A stretch of DNA of 64,000 bases from Lutibacter citreus. GTDB taxonomy: Bacteria; Bacteroidota; Bacteroidia; Flavobacteriales; Flavobacteriaceae. Of the stretch, positions 17,455 through 28,000 are shown in pieces (the first letter of the stretch is position 1; each line of letters opens with the position of its first letter). The notes below the pieces were generated by a model that did not search any database, was not told the origin of the DNA, and was given only the letters and a program-made list of their open reading frames with translations. The stretch is from contig NZ_QEIH01000004.1 in assembly GCF_003260195.1 (NCBI RefSeq), positions 372,001-436,000 of the forward strand, given 5' to 3'. Both the position numbers and the translations under genes were made by a program.

Positions 17455-19050
17455 TTATTTTCTAACTACTCTAACTCTTTTTGCCCATACATACCATCTG
17501 TCAATCATGAAAATCAATTTATCTGGATACTTAACTGCTAAATCTTTTCTTTCTGTTGGGTCTTTTTTCAAATTAAACAACTCCCATTTTTGACCATCCT
17601 TATCTCTTGACCAAGCAATTTTCCAGCTTCCTTTTCTATAGGCTTTATTTCGTCCGTGCTCCATATACCATTCATCTCTATCTAGGTTTTCACCTTCAAA
17701 AACAGGCATTAAACTTAAACCTTCCATTGGCTGAATTTTATTTCCATTGTATGAAGTCGGATAATCCGTTTTTGAAATATCGAGAATGGTTGGCATTAAA
17801 TCAATGATGCTAGCAACGTCCTTTTTTATGCTATTCTTCTTTTTTAACTTATTAGGCCAATGCATAATAAACGGAGTAGCTGAACCACCTTCGTGACCAG
17901 ATTTTTTATATTTCCGATATGGTGTATTACTTAAATTTGCCCAACTTGGACCATAACTCATATAACTTGTAGCAGGTCCAGGCATTATGCTTGGTTTTAA
18001 TCCTGGTGTGATTTTTTCTCCTTTTAAAGTTATTGTAACCTCTTTTTCACTTACCCACTGTTCAACACCTTCTAAAATTTCTGCACAACCTCCATTATCA
18101 GATAGAAAAACAATTAACGTATTATCTAACTCTCCTTCTTTTTTTAATTTATCAACTATTCTTCCAATACCTTGATCCATATTATCAATTTGGGCAGCAT
18201 AGGTTTTCATCCGTTCTAATTCCCACTTTTTATTTTCAGCAGATTTCCACTCTTTTCCACGAAAATCGCGCTCACTCAATTTGGTTTTCCTAGGAACAAT
18301 TCCTAATTTCTTCATTCTCGCCAAACGTTCATCTCTTAATACATCCCAACCTTTATCAAAAACACCTTCATATTTTTCAATGTCTTTATCTAAAGCGTGT
18401 AATGGCCAGTGTGGAGCAGTATATGCAACATAAAAGAAAAATGGTTTTTCTGCTTTCTCTTTAAAATGTCTATCTAAAAAAGTTACTGTAGAATCTGAAA
18501 TAGCATCGGTATAATAAAACTCATCTTCAGGTTTTAATTTTACCTCTTTATTATTGTGGGTTAAGGTATATGGATCAAAGTAACTTCCAACACCTTTAAT
18601 GGTTCCAAAAAACTCATCAAAACCTCTTTGGTTTGGCCAATTATGGATATCATCATTTGTATTTGAATCTGCAACATGCCATTTACCAGTCATATAGGTT
18701 TGGTAACCGTTTGTTTTTAGTGCTTCTGCAATTGTAACTGCTTTATTGCTTAAATCTCCGTGACCGTGGCCAACCATTCCTCCAACTCCTGCTTGGTGAG
18801 GATACAACCCAGTTAAAAGTGCTGCACGTGTTGGGCAACATCTGGCATTATTGTAAAACTGACTAAATCGAACACCATTTTCTGCTAATTTATCAAGGTT
18901 TGGTGTTTTAATTTCACCTCCATAACAACCGATATCTGAAAAACCCATATCATCAGCCATTATTAAAACAATATTTGGTTGTTTTTGAGCATTGATTTGA
19001 ACTGATAACAATACAAAAAATACACTCAAAAAATAATATTTACCACTCAT
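17455..19050 (-). CDS. S1 sulfatase, arylsulfatase-type (secreted)
   Basis: The signal peptide ends QINAQ. LIMADDMGFSDIGCYG is the metal-binding start of the family, ARCCPTRAALLTG gives the formylglycine site with Cys71 (followed by a second cysteine), and the sequence continues with YPHQAGVG, GKWHVAD and LIVFLSDNGG. The first part resembles the broad arylsulfatase subgroup that often acts on monosaccharides or aryl esters, so a late step on oligosaccharide products is plausible (inference). It lies between two sulfatase genes with gaps of 7 and 18 bases. Confidence 0.88.
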   Translation of the reverse strand: MSGKYYFLSVFFVLLSVQINAQKQPNIVLIMADDMGFSDIGCYGGEIKTPNLDKLAENGVRFSQFYNNARCCPTRAALLTGLYPHQAGVGGMVGHGHGDLSNKAVTIAEALKTNGYQTYMTGKWHVADSNTNDDIHNWPNQRGFDEFFGTIKGVGSYFDPYTLTHNNKEVKLKPEDEFYYTDAISDSTVTFLDRHFKEKAEKPFFFYVAYTAPHWPLHALDKDIEKYEGVFDKGWDVLRDERLARMKKLGIVPRKTKLSERDFRGKEWKSAENKKWELERMKTYAAQIDNMDQGIGRIVDKLKKEGELDNTLIVFLSDNGGCAEILEGVEQWVSEKEVTITLKGEKITPGLKPSIMPGPATSYMSYGPSWANLSNTPYRKYKKSGHEGGSATPFIMHWPNKLKKKNSIKKDVASIIDLMPTILDISKTDYPTSYNGNKIQPMEGLSLMPVFEGENLDRDEWYMEHGRNKAYRKGSWKIAWSRDKDGQKWELFNLKKDPTERKDLAVKYPDKLIFMIDRWYVWAKRVRVVRK

Positions 19051-19068
19051 AATAACAGTTTTATAGAA

Positions 19069-20496
19069 TTACTTTTTTGAAATATCTTTTTCTAAAGCCT
19101 TATCATATCTAGTCATTTGCTTTAAAAGCTGTTTTGCTTTTTTTGCGTTTGAATCGATTACATTCTCTGCCTCTGATTTATTCTCTTTCAAATTGAATAA
19201 TTTGATTTTAGTGTCTTCTTTGGTAAGTTTTCTCCAAGAAGTTTTTCTGTAGCCATTAATTACATATTTCCAATCACCAACACGAACTCCATCAATTTTA
19301 GTTGAATTAGAACCATAGAAATACATTTCTTTACGAGGTGATTTTTTCGATTTTCCCTTCAGAAACTTTGAAATATCATATCCGTCAAAAACTCTACCTT
19401 TTGGCATAGAAATACCAGCATACTTCGCAATGGTTGGAAAAATATCTAGTGAAGAAACAATTTCATCACTTACAACTCCTTGTTTAATTTTATTAGGCGC
19501 CCAAAAAACAGCAGGAACCCTTTGCCCTCCTTCATACGTGTCAAATTTTCTTCCTTTTAATGGTTTTGCTGAACCGTGACTATTTGGTCCATTGTCTGAA
19601 GTAAAAATCACAATCGTATTTTTATCCAAACCATTTTCTTTTAACGCTTTAAAAACTTCACCAACACTCCAATCAATTTCCTGAACTGCATCATAATAAG
19701 GTGTTGTTCCACTTGAACCTTTAAATTTATCTCCAACAAAAATTGGTACGTGAGGAAACGAATGCGCCAAATACAAAAAGAATGGTTTTTCCTTATTCTT
19801 TTGAATAAATGAAACTGCTTCGTTCGTATAACGTTCCGTTAAAGTTGTTTGATTTGTAGGATATTCAACAATTTCATTCCCTCTCATTAATGGAGGTTTA
19901 TTTTTCAATGCATTTTTTGATCCTTTTTTAGACTCCACTTCAACTCTACTAATATCCGAATGCATTTTTTCGAGCGTATAGCCATCATTAAAAACTATGT
20001 TTGGCGAAATATCAATTCCCGATGCAATTGACATATTGTTGCTATATGGAATTCCAAAATACGAATCAAACCCTTGATTTAAAGGTAAATATTTTTTATC
20101 GTGACCTAAATGCCATTTCCCAACTAATGCTGTTGCATAATTTTTTTCTTTCAATAATTCTGCAATTGTTATTTCTTCAGTAGAAAGTCCTTTTTCGTTT
20201 TTCTTAGGAAATAATACGCCAGGCACACCAACTCGTTTTGGCATTCTTCCAGTTAACAACGCTGCTCTTGAAGGTGAACACACTGAAGAAGCTACATAAA
20301 AGCTCGTCAATTTCATCCCCTCATTTGCCATTTTATCAATGTTTGGTGTCTTCAATTTATTTGAACCAAAACAACTTAAATCTTCATACCCTTGATCATC
20401 AGTAAAAATGACAATAAAATTAGGTTGCTCTTGTGCACTAAGTGTCTTCAGCCCTAGAAAACAACAAAAAATAAAAATTTGGATTCTATATTTCAT
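19069..20496 (-). CDS. S1 sulfatase (secreted)
   Basis: The signal peptide ends LSAQ. FIVIFTDDQGYEDLSCFG, SVCSPSRAALLTGRM (formylglycine site Cys73), GKWHLGH and IVIFTSDNG mark a canonical S1 sulfatase. At 475 residues it is the shortest of the ten here and lacks any C-terminal extension. It is seven bases downstream of the GH29 gene at 20504, and translation is probably coupled within the operon. Paired sulfatase and GH29 genes suggest that sulfate removal exposes the sugar for the GH29 enzyme (inference). Confidence 0.88.
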   Translation of the reverse strand: MKYRIQIFIFCCFLGLKTLSAQEQPNFIVIFTDDQGYEDLSCFGSNKLKTPNIDKMANEGMKLTSFYVASSVCSPSRAALLTGRMPKRVGVPGVLFPKKNEKGLSTEEITIAELLKEKNYATALVGKWHLGHDKKYLPLNQGFDSYFGIPYSNNMSIASGIDISPNIVFNDGYTLEKMHSDISRVEVESKKGSKNALKNKPPLMRGNEIVEYPTNQTTLTERYTNEAVSFIQKNKEKPFFLYLAHSFPHVPIFVGDKFKGSSGTTPYYDAVQEIDWSVGEVFKALKENGLDKNTIVIFTSDNGPNSHGSAKPLKGRKFDTYEGGQRVPAVFWAPNKIKQGVVSDEIVSSLDIFPTIAKYAGISMPKGRVFDGYDISKFLKGKSKKSPRKEMYFYGSNSTKIDGVRVGDWKYVINGYRKTSWRKLTKEDTKIKLFNLKENKSEAENVIDSNAKKAKQLLKQMTRYDKALEKDISKK

Positions 20497-20503
20497 AATA
20501 CAA

Positions 20504-22021
20504 TTATTTCAATTTAATTTTATAAACAATTGCTGCATCACCTTCAGTAGGCTTGCTTCTTGGTGAAGTAACGACCAATCCTTCATTCGTTTTTTTCCAA
20601 CGAATTCTTTCTTTACTTCCTAAAACTGAAATTGATTTAATTTTGAAGTTTTTAGCTTTTCCTGCAAAAGTTTTTAGTGTAATTTCTTTTTTAGAACCTG
20701 GCCAGCCTAATTGAATTGCATATACGTTTTTACCATTTTTAGTATAACGAATATCATCACTATTTAAATCGTTTAAACCTGCTTTAATAGCTCCATAATC
20801 ATTCCATTCATCTTCTGGATTTCGTCTCATTTCAGTTGGTCCTTGACCAAATTCAACAAAAGGACGTGTATTGTAAACTGATTCTCCATATAACTGTAAC
20901 CAAGCTCCAATTTCTGCCATAGTTTTGGCTTGTTCCTCAGGAATTATACCTTCAGCCATTGGCGCAGCAGCTAAAATCATCACCCCGTTTTTACTGATAA
21001 CTTCAGCTAAAATTCTTATCAATTTTTTTGGATCAACGGCAGTACGCTTGTCTTTATTATAACCCCAAGAACTACCTAATTGAAAATCTGTTACCCAAAC
21101 AAATGGTGTAATATCTTCCATTGTTGCTCTTTCAACATTTACGACAGCCAAATCTGTAGGGAAAAAATCTCCTTTCGTATTTACAACCACCTCTTTGTTT
21201 AATTCTTGTGCTTTATTAAAATAATTAGCCAAAAATTGCTGACGGTAATTTTCTTGTACATAACCCTGTGCAAAATCCATCCAAATATAATCTGGGCAAT
21301 ATTCGTTAATTACTTCATCTAATTTACCTAACCAAATATCACATTCTTCTTTGTATGACATTGTTCCATAAAGTGCACGGTATTTTGGATCTTGAGGAAC
21401 TTCTGGATTTTTATAAACTACGTTGTGTTCACTTAACGGACGAAGTGCACTGTTTTCTTTTTTTGGAAAAAACATCATATGAAATCCGTGATGGAATGTT
21501 GTCATAAATTTTAAATCACGACTTTTAACTTCTTTTGCAATTTGCTTAACTACATCAATTTTCGGCCCTTTATCTTTAGAATTCCAAGGATTCACATCAC
21601 TTTCCCATAATGAAAAACCATCGTGATGCTCTGCTATTGTACCAATAAATTTGGCTCCCATATTTTCGAACATATCTACCCAACGTTTTGCTGAAAATTT
21701 TTCAGCTTTCCATTGAGGAATAAAATCGTGATAATCTACATCTCTACCGTATGTTTTTGTATGGTAATCGTAAATATCTCTACCCCAAGATTTTCTACGA
21801 TCTTTTTCATACATAAAACGTCCGTACCACTCGTTACCATTTGCTGGAACATTGTAAACTCCCCAGTGAAAATAAACTCCTAATTTTGCATCTGCAAACC
21901 ATTCTGGCGCCGCATTGTGCTTTTTTAAACTTTCCCATTCTGGTTTAAACTTTTCTTGGGCAGTAGTCAAACTCATCGTTCCCATTATGGCTACTATAGC
22001 TAGTAATATCCTATTTTTCAT
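20504..22021 (-). CDS. GH29 alpha-L-fucosidase/alpha-L-galactosidase-like (secreted)
   Basis: The signal peptide ends LTTAQ, with no lipobox, so export to the periplasm is likely. The barrel carries GVYFHWGVYN, EHHDGFSLWES, FHHGFH and the nucleophile motif YIWMDFAQG with D249. A C-terminal beta-sandwich begins near residue 400. It lacks the insertion that marks the two tandem GH29 copies at 6.8-10.2 kb but resembles the lipoprotein at 44.9-46.5 kb (HGRDxYDYH/DYHDFIP region). It sits between two sulfatase genes in one operon. Confidence 0.87.
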   Translation of the reverse strand: MKNRILLAIVAIMGTMSLTTAQEKFKPEWESLKKHNAAPEWFADAKLGVYFHWGVYNVPANGNEWYGRFMYEKDRRKSWGRDIYDYHTKTYGRDVDYHDFIPQWKAEKFSAKRWVDMFENMGAKFIGTIAEHHDGFSLWESDVNPWNSKDKGPKIDVVKQIAKEVKSRDLKFMTTFHHGFHMMFFPKKENSALRPLSEHNVVYKNPEVPQDPKYRALYGTMSYKEECDIWLGKLDEVINEYCPDYIWMDFAQGYVQENYRQQFLANYFNKAQELNKEVVVNTKGDFFPTDLAVVNVERATMEDITPFVWVTDFQLGSSWGYNKDKRTAVDPKKLIRILAEVISKNGVMILAAAPMAEGIIPEEQAKTMAEIGAWLQLYGESVYNTRPFVEFGQGPTEMRRNPEDEWNDYGAIKAGLNDLNSDDIRYTKNGKNVYAIQLGWPGSKKEITLKTFAGKAKNFKIKSISVLGSKERIRWKKTNEGLVVTSPRSKPTEGDAAIVYKIKLK

Positions 22022-22043
22022 TTTTATATTGTTTTCTTTATTC

Positions 22044-23594
22044 TTAATTTTTATCTCTTTCTCCTATTGGTAATAAATGCTTGTTTTCAAATCCTTTGAA
22101 GTAATAAGGGTAGTTATCCCAAGGAGATTCTCCTTTCATTCTAGGGTCTCCAGTCTCTTTTAAATATTCAAAAAGTTCAGCTTTTAAATCTTTACATAAT
22201 TCAGCATATTTTTCTTCTGAAGCTAGATTACGTAGGTTATACGCATCTTCTTTTACGTTGTATAATTCAACCTCTGGATGTTTAGCTACTGATAAATCGA
22301 AATAATATTTCACTTCCGGATTGTCTTTATTATCTATTAAATATTCACGAGATGCTCCTGCATCAATATCTCCATAAAAACCTTGATGTGGCGATGCAAA
22401 ATCATCAGTTCCTGCAGGCCATCTATCTGATTCAAAATTCACCATATACAACCAATCTCCTTTTCTAATTGTACGAATAGGGTAAGGCAAACCATTTGGG
22501 CGGCAATATGTGTGGCGTTCTAAAGCTGTAAAAACTCTATTTCTTGTTTCATCAACTTGTCCGCTTTTTCCAGAAAACAGGATATCTAGAAAACTTTTAC
22601 CAGATGTTCCTTCTGGAATTTCAAGTCCTAAAGCCTCTAATAGAGTTGGAGAAAAATCAGTAAAACTGATAAAATCATCCACTTTAGCTCCGCCTTTAAT
22701 TTTATTTCCCCAACAAATAGCCAAAGGCATATGGGTTCCATAATCGTAGCAAGTAGATTTTGCTCTTGGAAATGGCATTCCATTGTCTGCAGTAACAATA
22801 ATTATGGTATTCTCTAATTCTCCTGCTGCTTCCAAAGATTTAATCATGCTGCCTAAATGAGAATCAAACCATTCAATTTCATAAAAATAATCAGCTATAT
22901 CACTTCTTACCAAATCGTTATCAGGTAAAAACCCTGGTACTTTAATTTTAGAAATATCTTTACCTGATCTAACTCCAATTCCAGGGTTATAGGCTCTATG
23001 CGCTTCGTGAGATCCATACCAGAAAAAGAAAGGTGCATCTTTATCTTTTTTAGATAAAAACTCATCAAAATTTCCAGCATAGTCTTTATTAGATAAAAAT
23101 TGAGGAACTTTATTTCTTACCTTATTATACTCTAGAGCTAATGGTTGAGTTTGATATGGTTCTTTTTTATTAGCAGGCATATAACCTTTACCACTATAGC
23201 CTGTTACGTATCCATTTTGTTTTAACAAACTTGTAAACGTTGGAAACTTTTTTGGTAAACCTCCAAACAACAAGCCTCCTTGTTCTAATTCCCAAATATT
23301 TCGACCTGTAAGAATAGAAGCTCTTGATGGAGCACAAGATGACACATTGCAATAGGCATTATTGAATAAAACACCACTGTTTGCAACTCTATCAAAATTA
23401 GGTGTACTTACCTCCGCTGTTCCTTGAATTGAAGTATGAATAAAACTTACATCATCAGCAACACAAAATAGAATATTTGGCTTTTTTTCAGTCTTTTTAG
23501 ATTGACAACTAGCATTTAAAACTAAAAAACAAATAAGTAGAACAATATATCTCCATACCATTAATTGATTTCGATTGATTTCGAATAATTTCAT
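22044..23594 (-). CDS. S1 sulfatase lipoprotein
   Basis: The N-terminus has a lipobox (LNASC, Cys30), so unlike its operon neighbours this sulfatase is probably membrane-anchored. ILFCVADDVSF carries the first metal ligands, SSCAPSRASILTGRN the formylglycine site (Cys87), and IIIVTADNGMP the second metal site. At 516 residues it is a complete single domain. Two short intergenic gaps (22 and 7 bases) place it in an operon between the alpha,alpha-barrel hydrolase and a GH29 gene. Confidence 0.88.
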   Translation of the reverse strand: MKLFEINRNQLMVWRYIVLLICFLVLNASCQSKKTEKKPNILFCVADDVSFIHTSIQGTAEVSTPNFDRVANSGVLFNNAYCNVSSCAPSRASILTGRNIWELEQGGLLFGGLPKKFPTFTSLLKQNGYVTGYSGKGYMPANKKEPYQTQPLALEYNKVRNKVPQFLSNKDYAGNFDEFLSKKDKDAPFFFWYGSHEAHRAYNPGIGVRSGKDISKIKVPGFLPDNDLVRSDIADYFYEIEWFDSHLGSMIKSLEAAGELENTIIIVTADNGMPFPRAKSTCYDYGTHMPLAICWGNKIKGGAKVDDFISFTDFSPTLLEALGLEIPEGTSGKSFLDILFSGKSGQVDETRNRVFTALERHTYCRPNGLPYPIRTIRKGDWLYMVNFESDRWPAGTDDFASPHQGFYGDIDAGASREYLIDNKDNPEVKYYFDLSVAKHPEVELYNVKEDAYNLRNLASEEKYAELCKDLKAELFEYLKETGDPRMKGESPWDNYPYYFKGFENKHLLPIGERDKN

Positions 23595-23601
23595 TAAATT
23601 A

Positions 23602-24912
23602 CTATTTAAAATTAACTCCTATTTTTTCACTTAGCTTTTGAATTTTCTTCTCTTTTAAATCTGTAGGATTGTATTTCAACTCCAATTCCAACGGTAAAAT
23701 ATACGCTAAAGAAGACCAACCAAAGAATGGATTCATTCCTAATCCTTCTCCAGTTTCAGCATTAAAAAATTCTCTTGTATTTTCATTATTCAATACCATA
23801 TTGTAGGTTTTTAGAGCAATCTCTTTTGCCAAATCTTCATATCCATAGTCTAGCAAACCGTGACAAATCATATAGTTTGTAGGAATCCAAGTAGAACCTT
23901 TCCAATTACATCCTTTTTGACCTTGATAGTTTTGACGATAATCTGGTTCTGTAAGGGCATAACCTGGAACTGGAAATTTTGTCCAAAATTCCTTAGGATT
24001 TTTTAAATGCTCATCAACCAATCTTTTTGTTTGCTCTTTTGAAGCAACACCTGACCAAATTGGTGTAAATCCAGAAACAGATTTCACATAAGTAGTTTTT
24101 CCGTTTTCCTCATTTCTATCATAATAAAACCCTGATCTTTCATCCCAAAGGTGCTCGTTAATCAGTTTTTTCAATTTTTTAGCGTGTGCTAAATAACCTT
24201 TAACATCTTTTTTCTTTCCAATTTCTTTAGCAATAATTGCCATTGCTTGTAATTCACGAACCAAGTAACAGTTTAAATCTACACCTTCACTTAAACCTAA
24301 AGTACGTGTGTTCTGGTTATCCATTCCGCTATGATCAGCTGCTCCAGACCAACTTCCTTTTTGCTGCCCAGACCAATATGCTAAGCCATTTTTATCAGTA
24401 TCATATTCAAACCAATGATTTAAATATAACTGCGTTTTTTCGTAATACTTTTTTGCCCAATCCCAGTTTCCTGTTTGACGAGAACCCAACACTATTATTT
24501 GTGCAATAAAAGGTTTAAAATGATGATCTGCACCGAAGTTTTTTGGTCCGAAAGAGCGCTTTATAAATCCATCTGGGTGTTGTATTTCAAAAAAGCCTTC
24601 TAAATTATCGAAGTTGTATTTTGAAATTCCATAATAGGACATATAGATATTTTCAAAATATAAATCCCAATCGTAAAATTGTTCGTATCTATAACCTGTT
24701 AAAAGTTTCTTATTGGTGATCGTGGTATCCAATAAAATTCCGAAATTATTAATGTCTCTGTTTAATTCTCTCAATCTTGTTTTTAAGATTATTGAATTGG
24801 CATCAAACTTTTTGTTGATAGGAATTTCTACTGGTTTCTTTTGAGCATTTATACTCATAAAAATGAATAATAAACCTATAAGTAATACCGTAGTTTTTTT
24901 AAACTTCCACAT
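23602..24912 (-). CDS. Alpha,alpha-barrel glycoside hydrolase (GH37/GH63, MGH1-like)
   Basis: The signal peptide ends SINAQ. The rest (about 410 residues) resembles the (alpha/alpha)6 barrel of trehalase-like and mannosylglycerate-hydrolase-like enzymes: YEQFYDWDLYF, the candidate acid DHSGMDNQ, WKGSTWIPTNY, and the candidate base in NAETGEGLGMNPFFGWSS. Such enzymes usually release an alpha-linked sugar with inversion. It is the first gene of the long sulfatase/GH29 operon that runs down to 11.2 kb. Substrate is unknown. The TAAAAACTTATTAAAAG box at 24974-24990 lies about 60 bases before its start. Confidence 0.75.
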   Translation of the reverse strand: MWKFKKTTVLLIGLLFIFMSINAQKKPVEIPINKKFDANSIILKTRLRELNRDINNFGILLDTTITNKKLLTGYRYEQFYDWDLYFENIYMSYYGISKYNFDNLEGFFEIQHPDGFIKRSFGPKNFGADHHFKPFIAQIIVLGSRQTGNWDWAKKYYEKTQLYLNHWFEYDTDKNGLAYWSGQQKGSWSGAADHSGMDNQNTRTLGLSEGVDLNCYLVRELQAMAIIAKEIGKKKDVKGYLAHAKKLKKLINEHLWDERSGFYYDRNEENGKTTYVKSVSGFTPIWSGVASKEQTKRLVDEHLKNPKEFWTKFPVPGYALTEPDYRQNYQGQKGCNWKGSTWIPTNYMICHGLLDYGYEDLAKEIALKTYNMVLNNENTREFFNAETGEGLGMNPFFGWSSLAYILPLELELKYNPTDLKEKKIQKLSEKIGVNFK

Positions 24913-24970
24913 AATTAAAATTCTGTTATTTGTTACTAGCTAAAGTAGCTATTGTTAAGCAAAAAACAGG

Positions 24971-24992
24971 GTGTAAAAACTTATTAAAAGCG
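24971..24992 (-). promoter_or_regulatory. Shared box core (TTATTAAAAG) before the sulfatase/GH29 operon
   Basis: Plus-strand GTAAAAACTTATTAAAAG resembles the core TTAAAACCTATTAAAAG of the boxes at 2331 and 11027. Only the core is kept, without the CATTTG and TAAAATTG parts, so this is a weaker candidate. Confidence 0.3.
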
Positions 24993-25048
24993 GGGGGATT
25001 TTCTAAACAATACTAACTTTCAAATAAATAACACTGCAAAACAGGTTT

Positions 25049-28000
25049 TCATGAGTTTTTAGAATTTTTTCTTTTAAAATCTGATGGTGAAATAGAGAAT
25101 TCTTCTTTAAAGCTATTTCTAAAATATTTTAGATCTGAAAAACCTACTTCATAGGTTACATCACTCACAGAATAATTACCCGTTGACAATAATTTTGCAG
25201 CTCTTTTTAAACGAACAGATCTAATAAATGCATTTGTTGTTTTGCCTGATAAAGCTTTTAATTTTTTATTAAGAATTGTTTGTGACATTCCACATTCTAA
25301 TGCCAAATATTGTACTGTTAAATCTTTATCAGAAATTTTAGATTCTATTTTTTGAAGAATTTTTGTTAGTAAAGCATCATCAACTTTAGTCATTGAAAAT
25401 TCGGAAGGTTCAATATCTATAACATTTTTAAATTTTTCTTGAAGTTGTTTTTTATTTCTCAATAAACTATCTATTTGAGCTTTTAACACTTCCAAATCAA
25501 AAGGTTTTTCAACATACGCATTAGCTCCCAATGTATATCCTTTTACTTTATCTTGAGTAGCCGTTTTTGCAGTTAGTAAAACTATTGGAATATGACTATA
25601 ATTTACATCTTGTTTTAATGTTTTACACATTTCAAAGCCATCCATCTTAGGCATCATAACATCACTTACAATTAAATCTGGGAAATTTATCTCACACTGT
25701 TTTAACCCTTCCTCTCCATTCTCTGCCTCAACAATAATATAATATTCATTTAAATTGTTAACTATAAATTTCCTTAACTCAATATTGTCTTCAACAATAA
25801 GCACTTTTGGTTTATCATTTTCTATTTCAACCTCAATTAAAACGGGCTCAATATTTTCACCTTCAACAATTAAAACATCTTCACTTTTGAAGGATTGAAA
25901 GTTCTTTTTCACCAATAATTCATTGCCTTTAAAATGATTATTCCCTTTAAATAGTGTTACAATAAATTTAGTTCCTTGTTCCTCTTCACTTATTAACTCA
26001 ATATCTCCATAGTGCATTTCTACAAGACCTTTGACGTATGACAAACCAATTCCTGTGCCTTCAACTTCAATATCTTCAAATTTATCTGCTTGAAAAAATC
26101 GATTGAACACGAATTCTTGTTTATCTTTTGAAATTCCAATTCCATTGTCTTCAACAATTATTGAAATTTGATTGTCTTCTTCAACTAACTTAACCTCAAC
26201 TTTTCCTTTTCTATTGGTAAACTTAAAAGCATTGGATAGTAAATTCATTAATACTTTTTCAAGCTTATTTGCATCAAACCAAAACGGCAGATTAGTTGTA
26301 GAATGTTCAAAAGAAAATTCAATTTCTTTTTGATCTGCCATAAAATTGAAAGACGTGACTACTTTCTGAATAAAGGCTACTAAATTCCCTTCACTCGCTT
26401 TTATGCTTATTTTATCTTGTTCAAATTTTCTAAAATCCATTAATTGATTAATTAACCTCAACAAGCTATTGGCATTCCTATTTATGATCTCATAATTTTC
26501 CTTCACTTTAAGGCCAGACATTGATTCTCTTTCTTTTATTAATTTTGAAATTGGACCAATAATTAAAGTAAGTGGTGTTCTAAATTCGTGTGAAATATTA
26601 GTGAAAAATTTCAATTTCATTTGCGAAAGCTTTTGAATTTTCTCCTTTTCAAAGCTTTCCATTATTAACTGACTTTTACGTTGAATTCCAATAATTGTAA
26701 AACGTCTAAAAAACCATAATGACAATAGAAACAACAGAATGTAGATTGTTATCGAAATTCTAGAAAACCACCATGGTGATTGTACAATTATTTTAATGGC
26801 TTTAGGGTTATTATTCCAATAACCATCACTATTTGAAGCAACAACATTTAAAGTGTAATTACCCGGACTTAAGTTGGTGTATTTTGCAAAACGTGTATTT
26901 GAACTCATTGACACCCAACTATCATCAAAACCAATTAATTTGTACTTATATTGGTTTTTACTAGGCGAAGCAAAATGCAACCCTGAAAAATAAATTGTAA
27001 AACTATTCTCTTGATATTTTAGTTCTAATAGAGCTACATTATTGATAGATTTATTTAAAATAACTCTCCCTTTAAATTCGTCTCCAACATTTATTGGTTG
27101 ATTCAAAATTTCAAGGTCTGTAAAAACAACTTTATTTACCGTTGTATCAAGAGACATATCATCTGGAAAGAATGTATTAAAACCATTTACACCTCCAAAA
27201 ATCATTTCTCCCGATTTTCGTTTATAACAAGCAAAATCTCTAAATTCAAAATCTTGTAATCCATCACTTACTCCAAAATTTCGAATGCTTTTATCTTCAG
27301 GATTAATACGACTAATTCCTTTATTACTAGAAATCCATAAATTCCCTTGTTCATCTTCTAAAATACCCTTAATAACATTATTTGGCAAGCCTTCTTTTGT
27401 TGTTAATGTTTCAAAATAGTACGTTCCAGTTTCATTTTCACATAATTTATTTAAACCTCCACCCAAAGTTCCAATCCATAAGTCACCTTTTGAAGATTCA
27501 AATAAGGGTAAAATATAATTATGGCTTATGCTCAACTCGTTATTAACATCATTTTTAAAGACTTTAAAATTAAGGTTACTACTTAACTTTTCTTCAAACT
27601 TAATTTTATTTAAACCTATGGAAGTCCCAATCCAGATATTTCCATCCTTATCTTCCAATAAACTTCTTACAATATCTGAAGACAATGAATTATTTTTTCC
27701 TTCAGAAAGAAATTGTGTGGATGAATATTTTCCATCATCCTCTAATTTCAATCGCCATAATCCTTTGCCATAAGTTCCAACCCAAACTATTCCTTGACTA
27801 TCTATTAATATTGAAAAAACAGAACTTAATTCCTTAAAATTTCTTTTAGATAAAAAAATCTCTTTTCCTGTCTTAGAGCTAAATGTTTTTAATCCCGCAG
27901 GTAAACCTACCCAAACTCTATCATTTTTTTTATCTAGGCTTAATACGGTAACAAAAGTGTGATTTGGTAGTAATGAAATAAAGCCAGTATCATAATTATT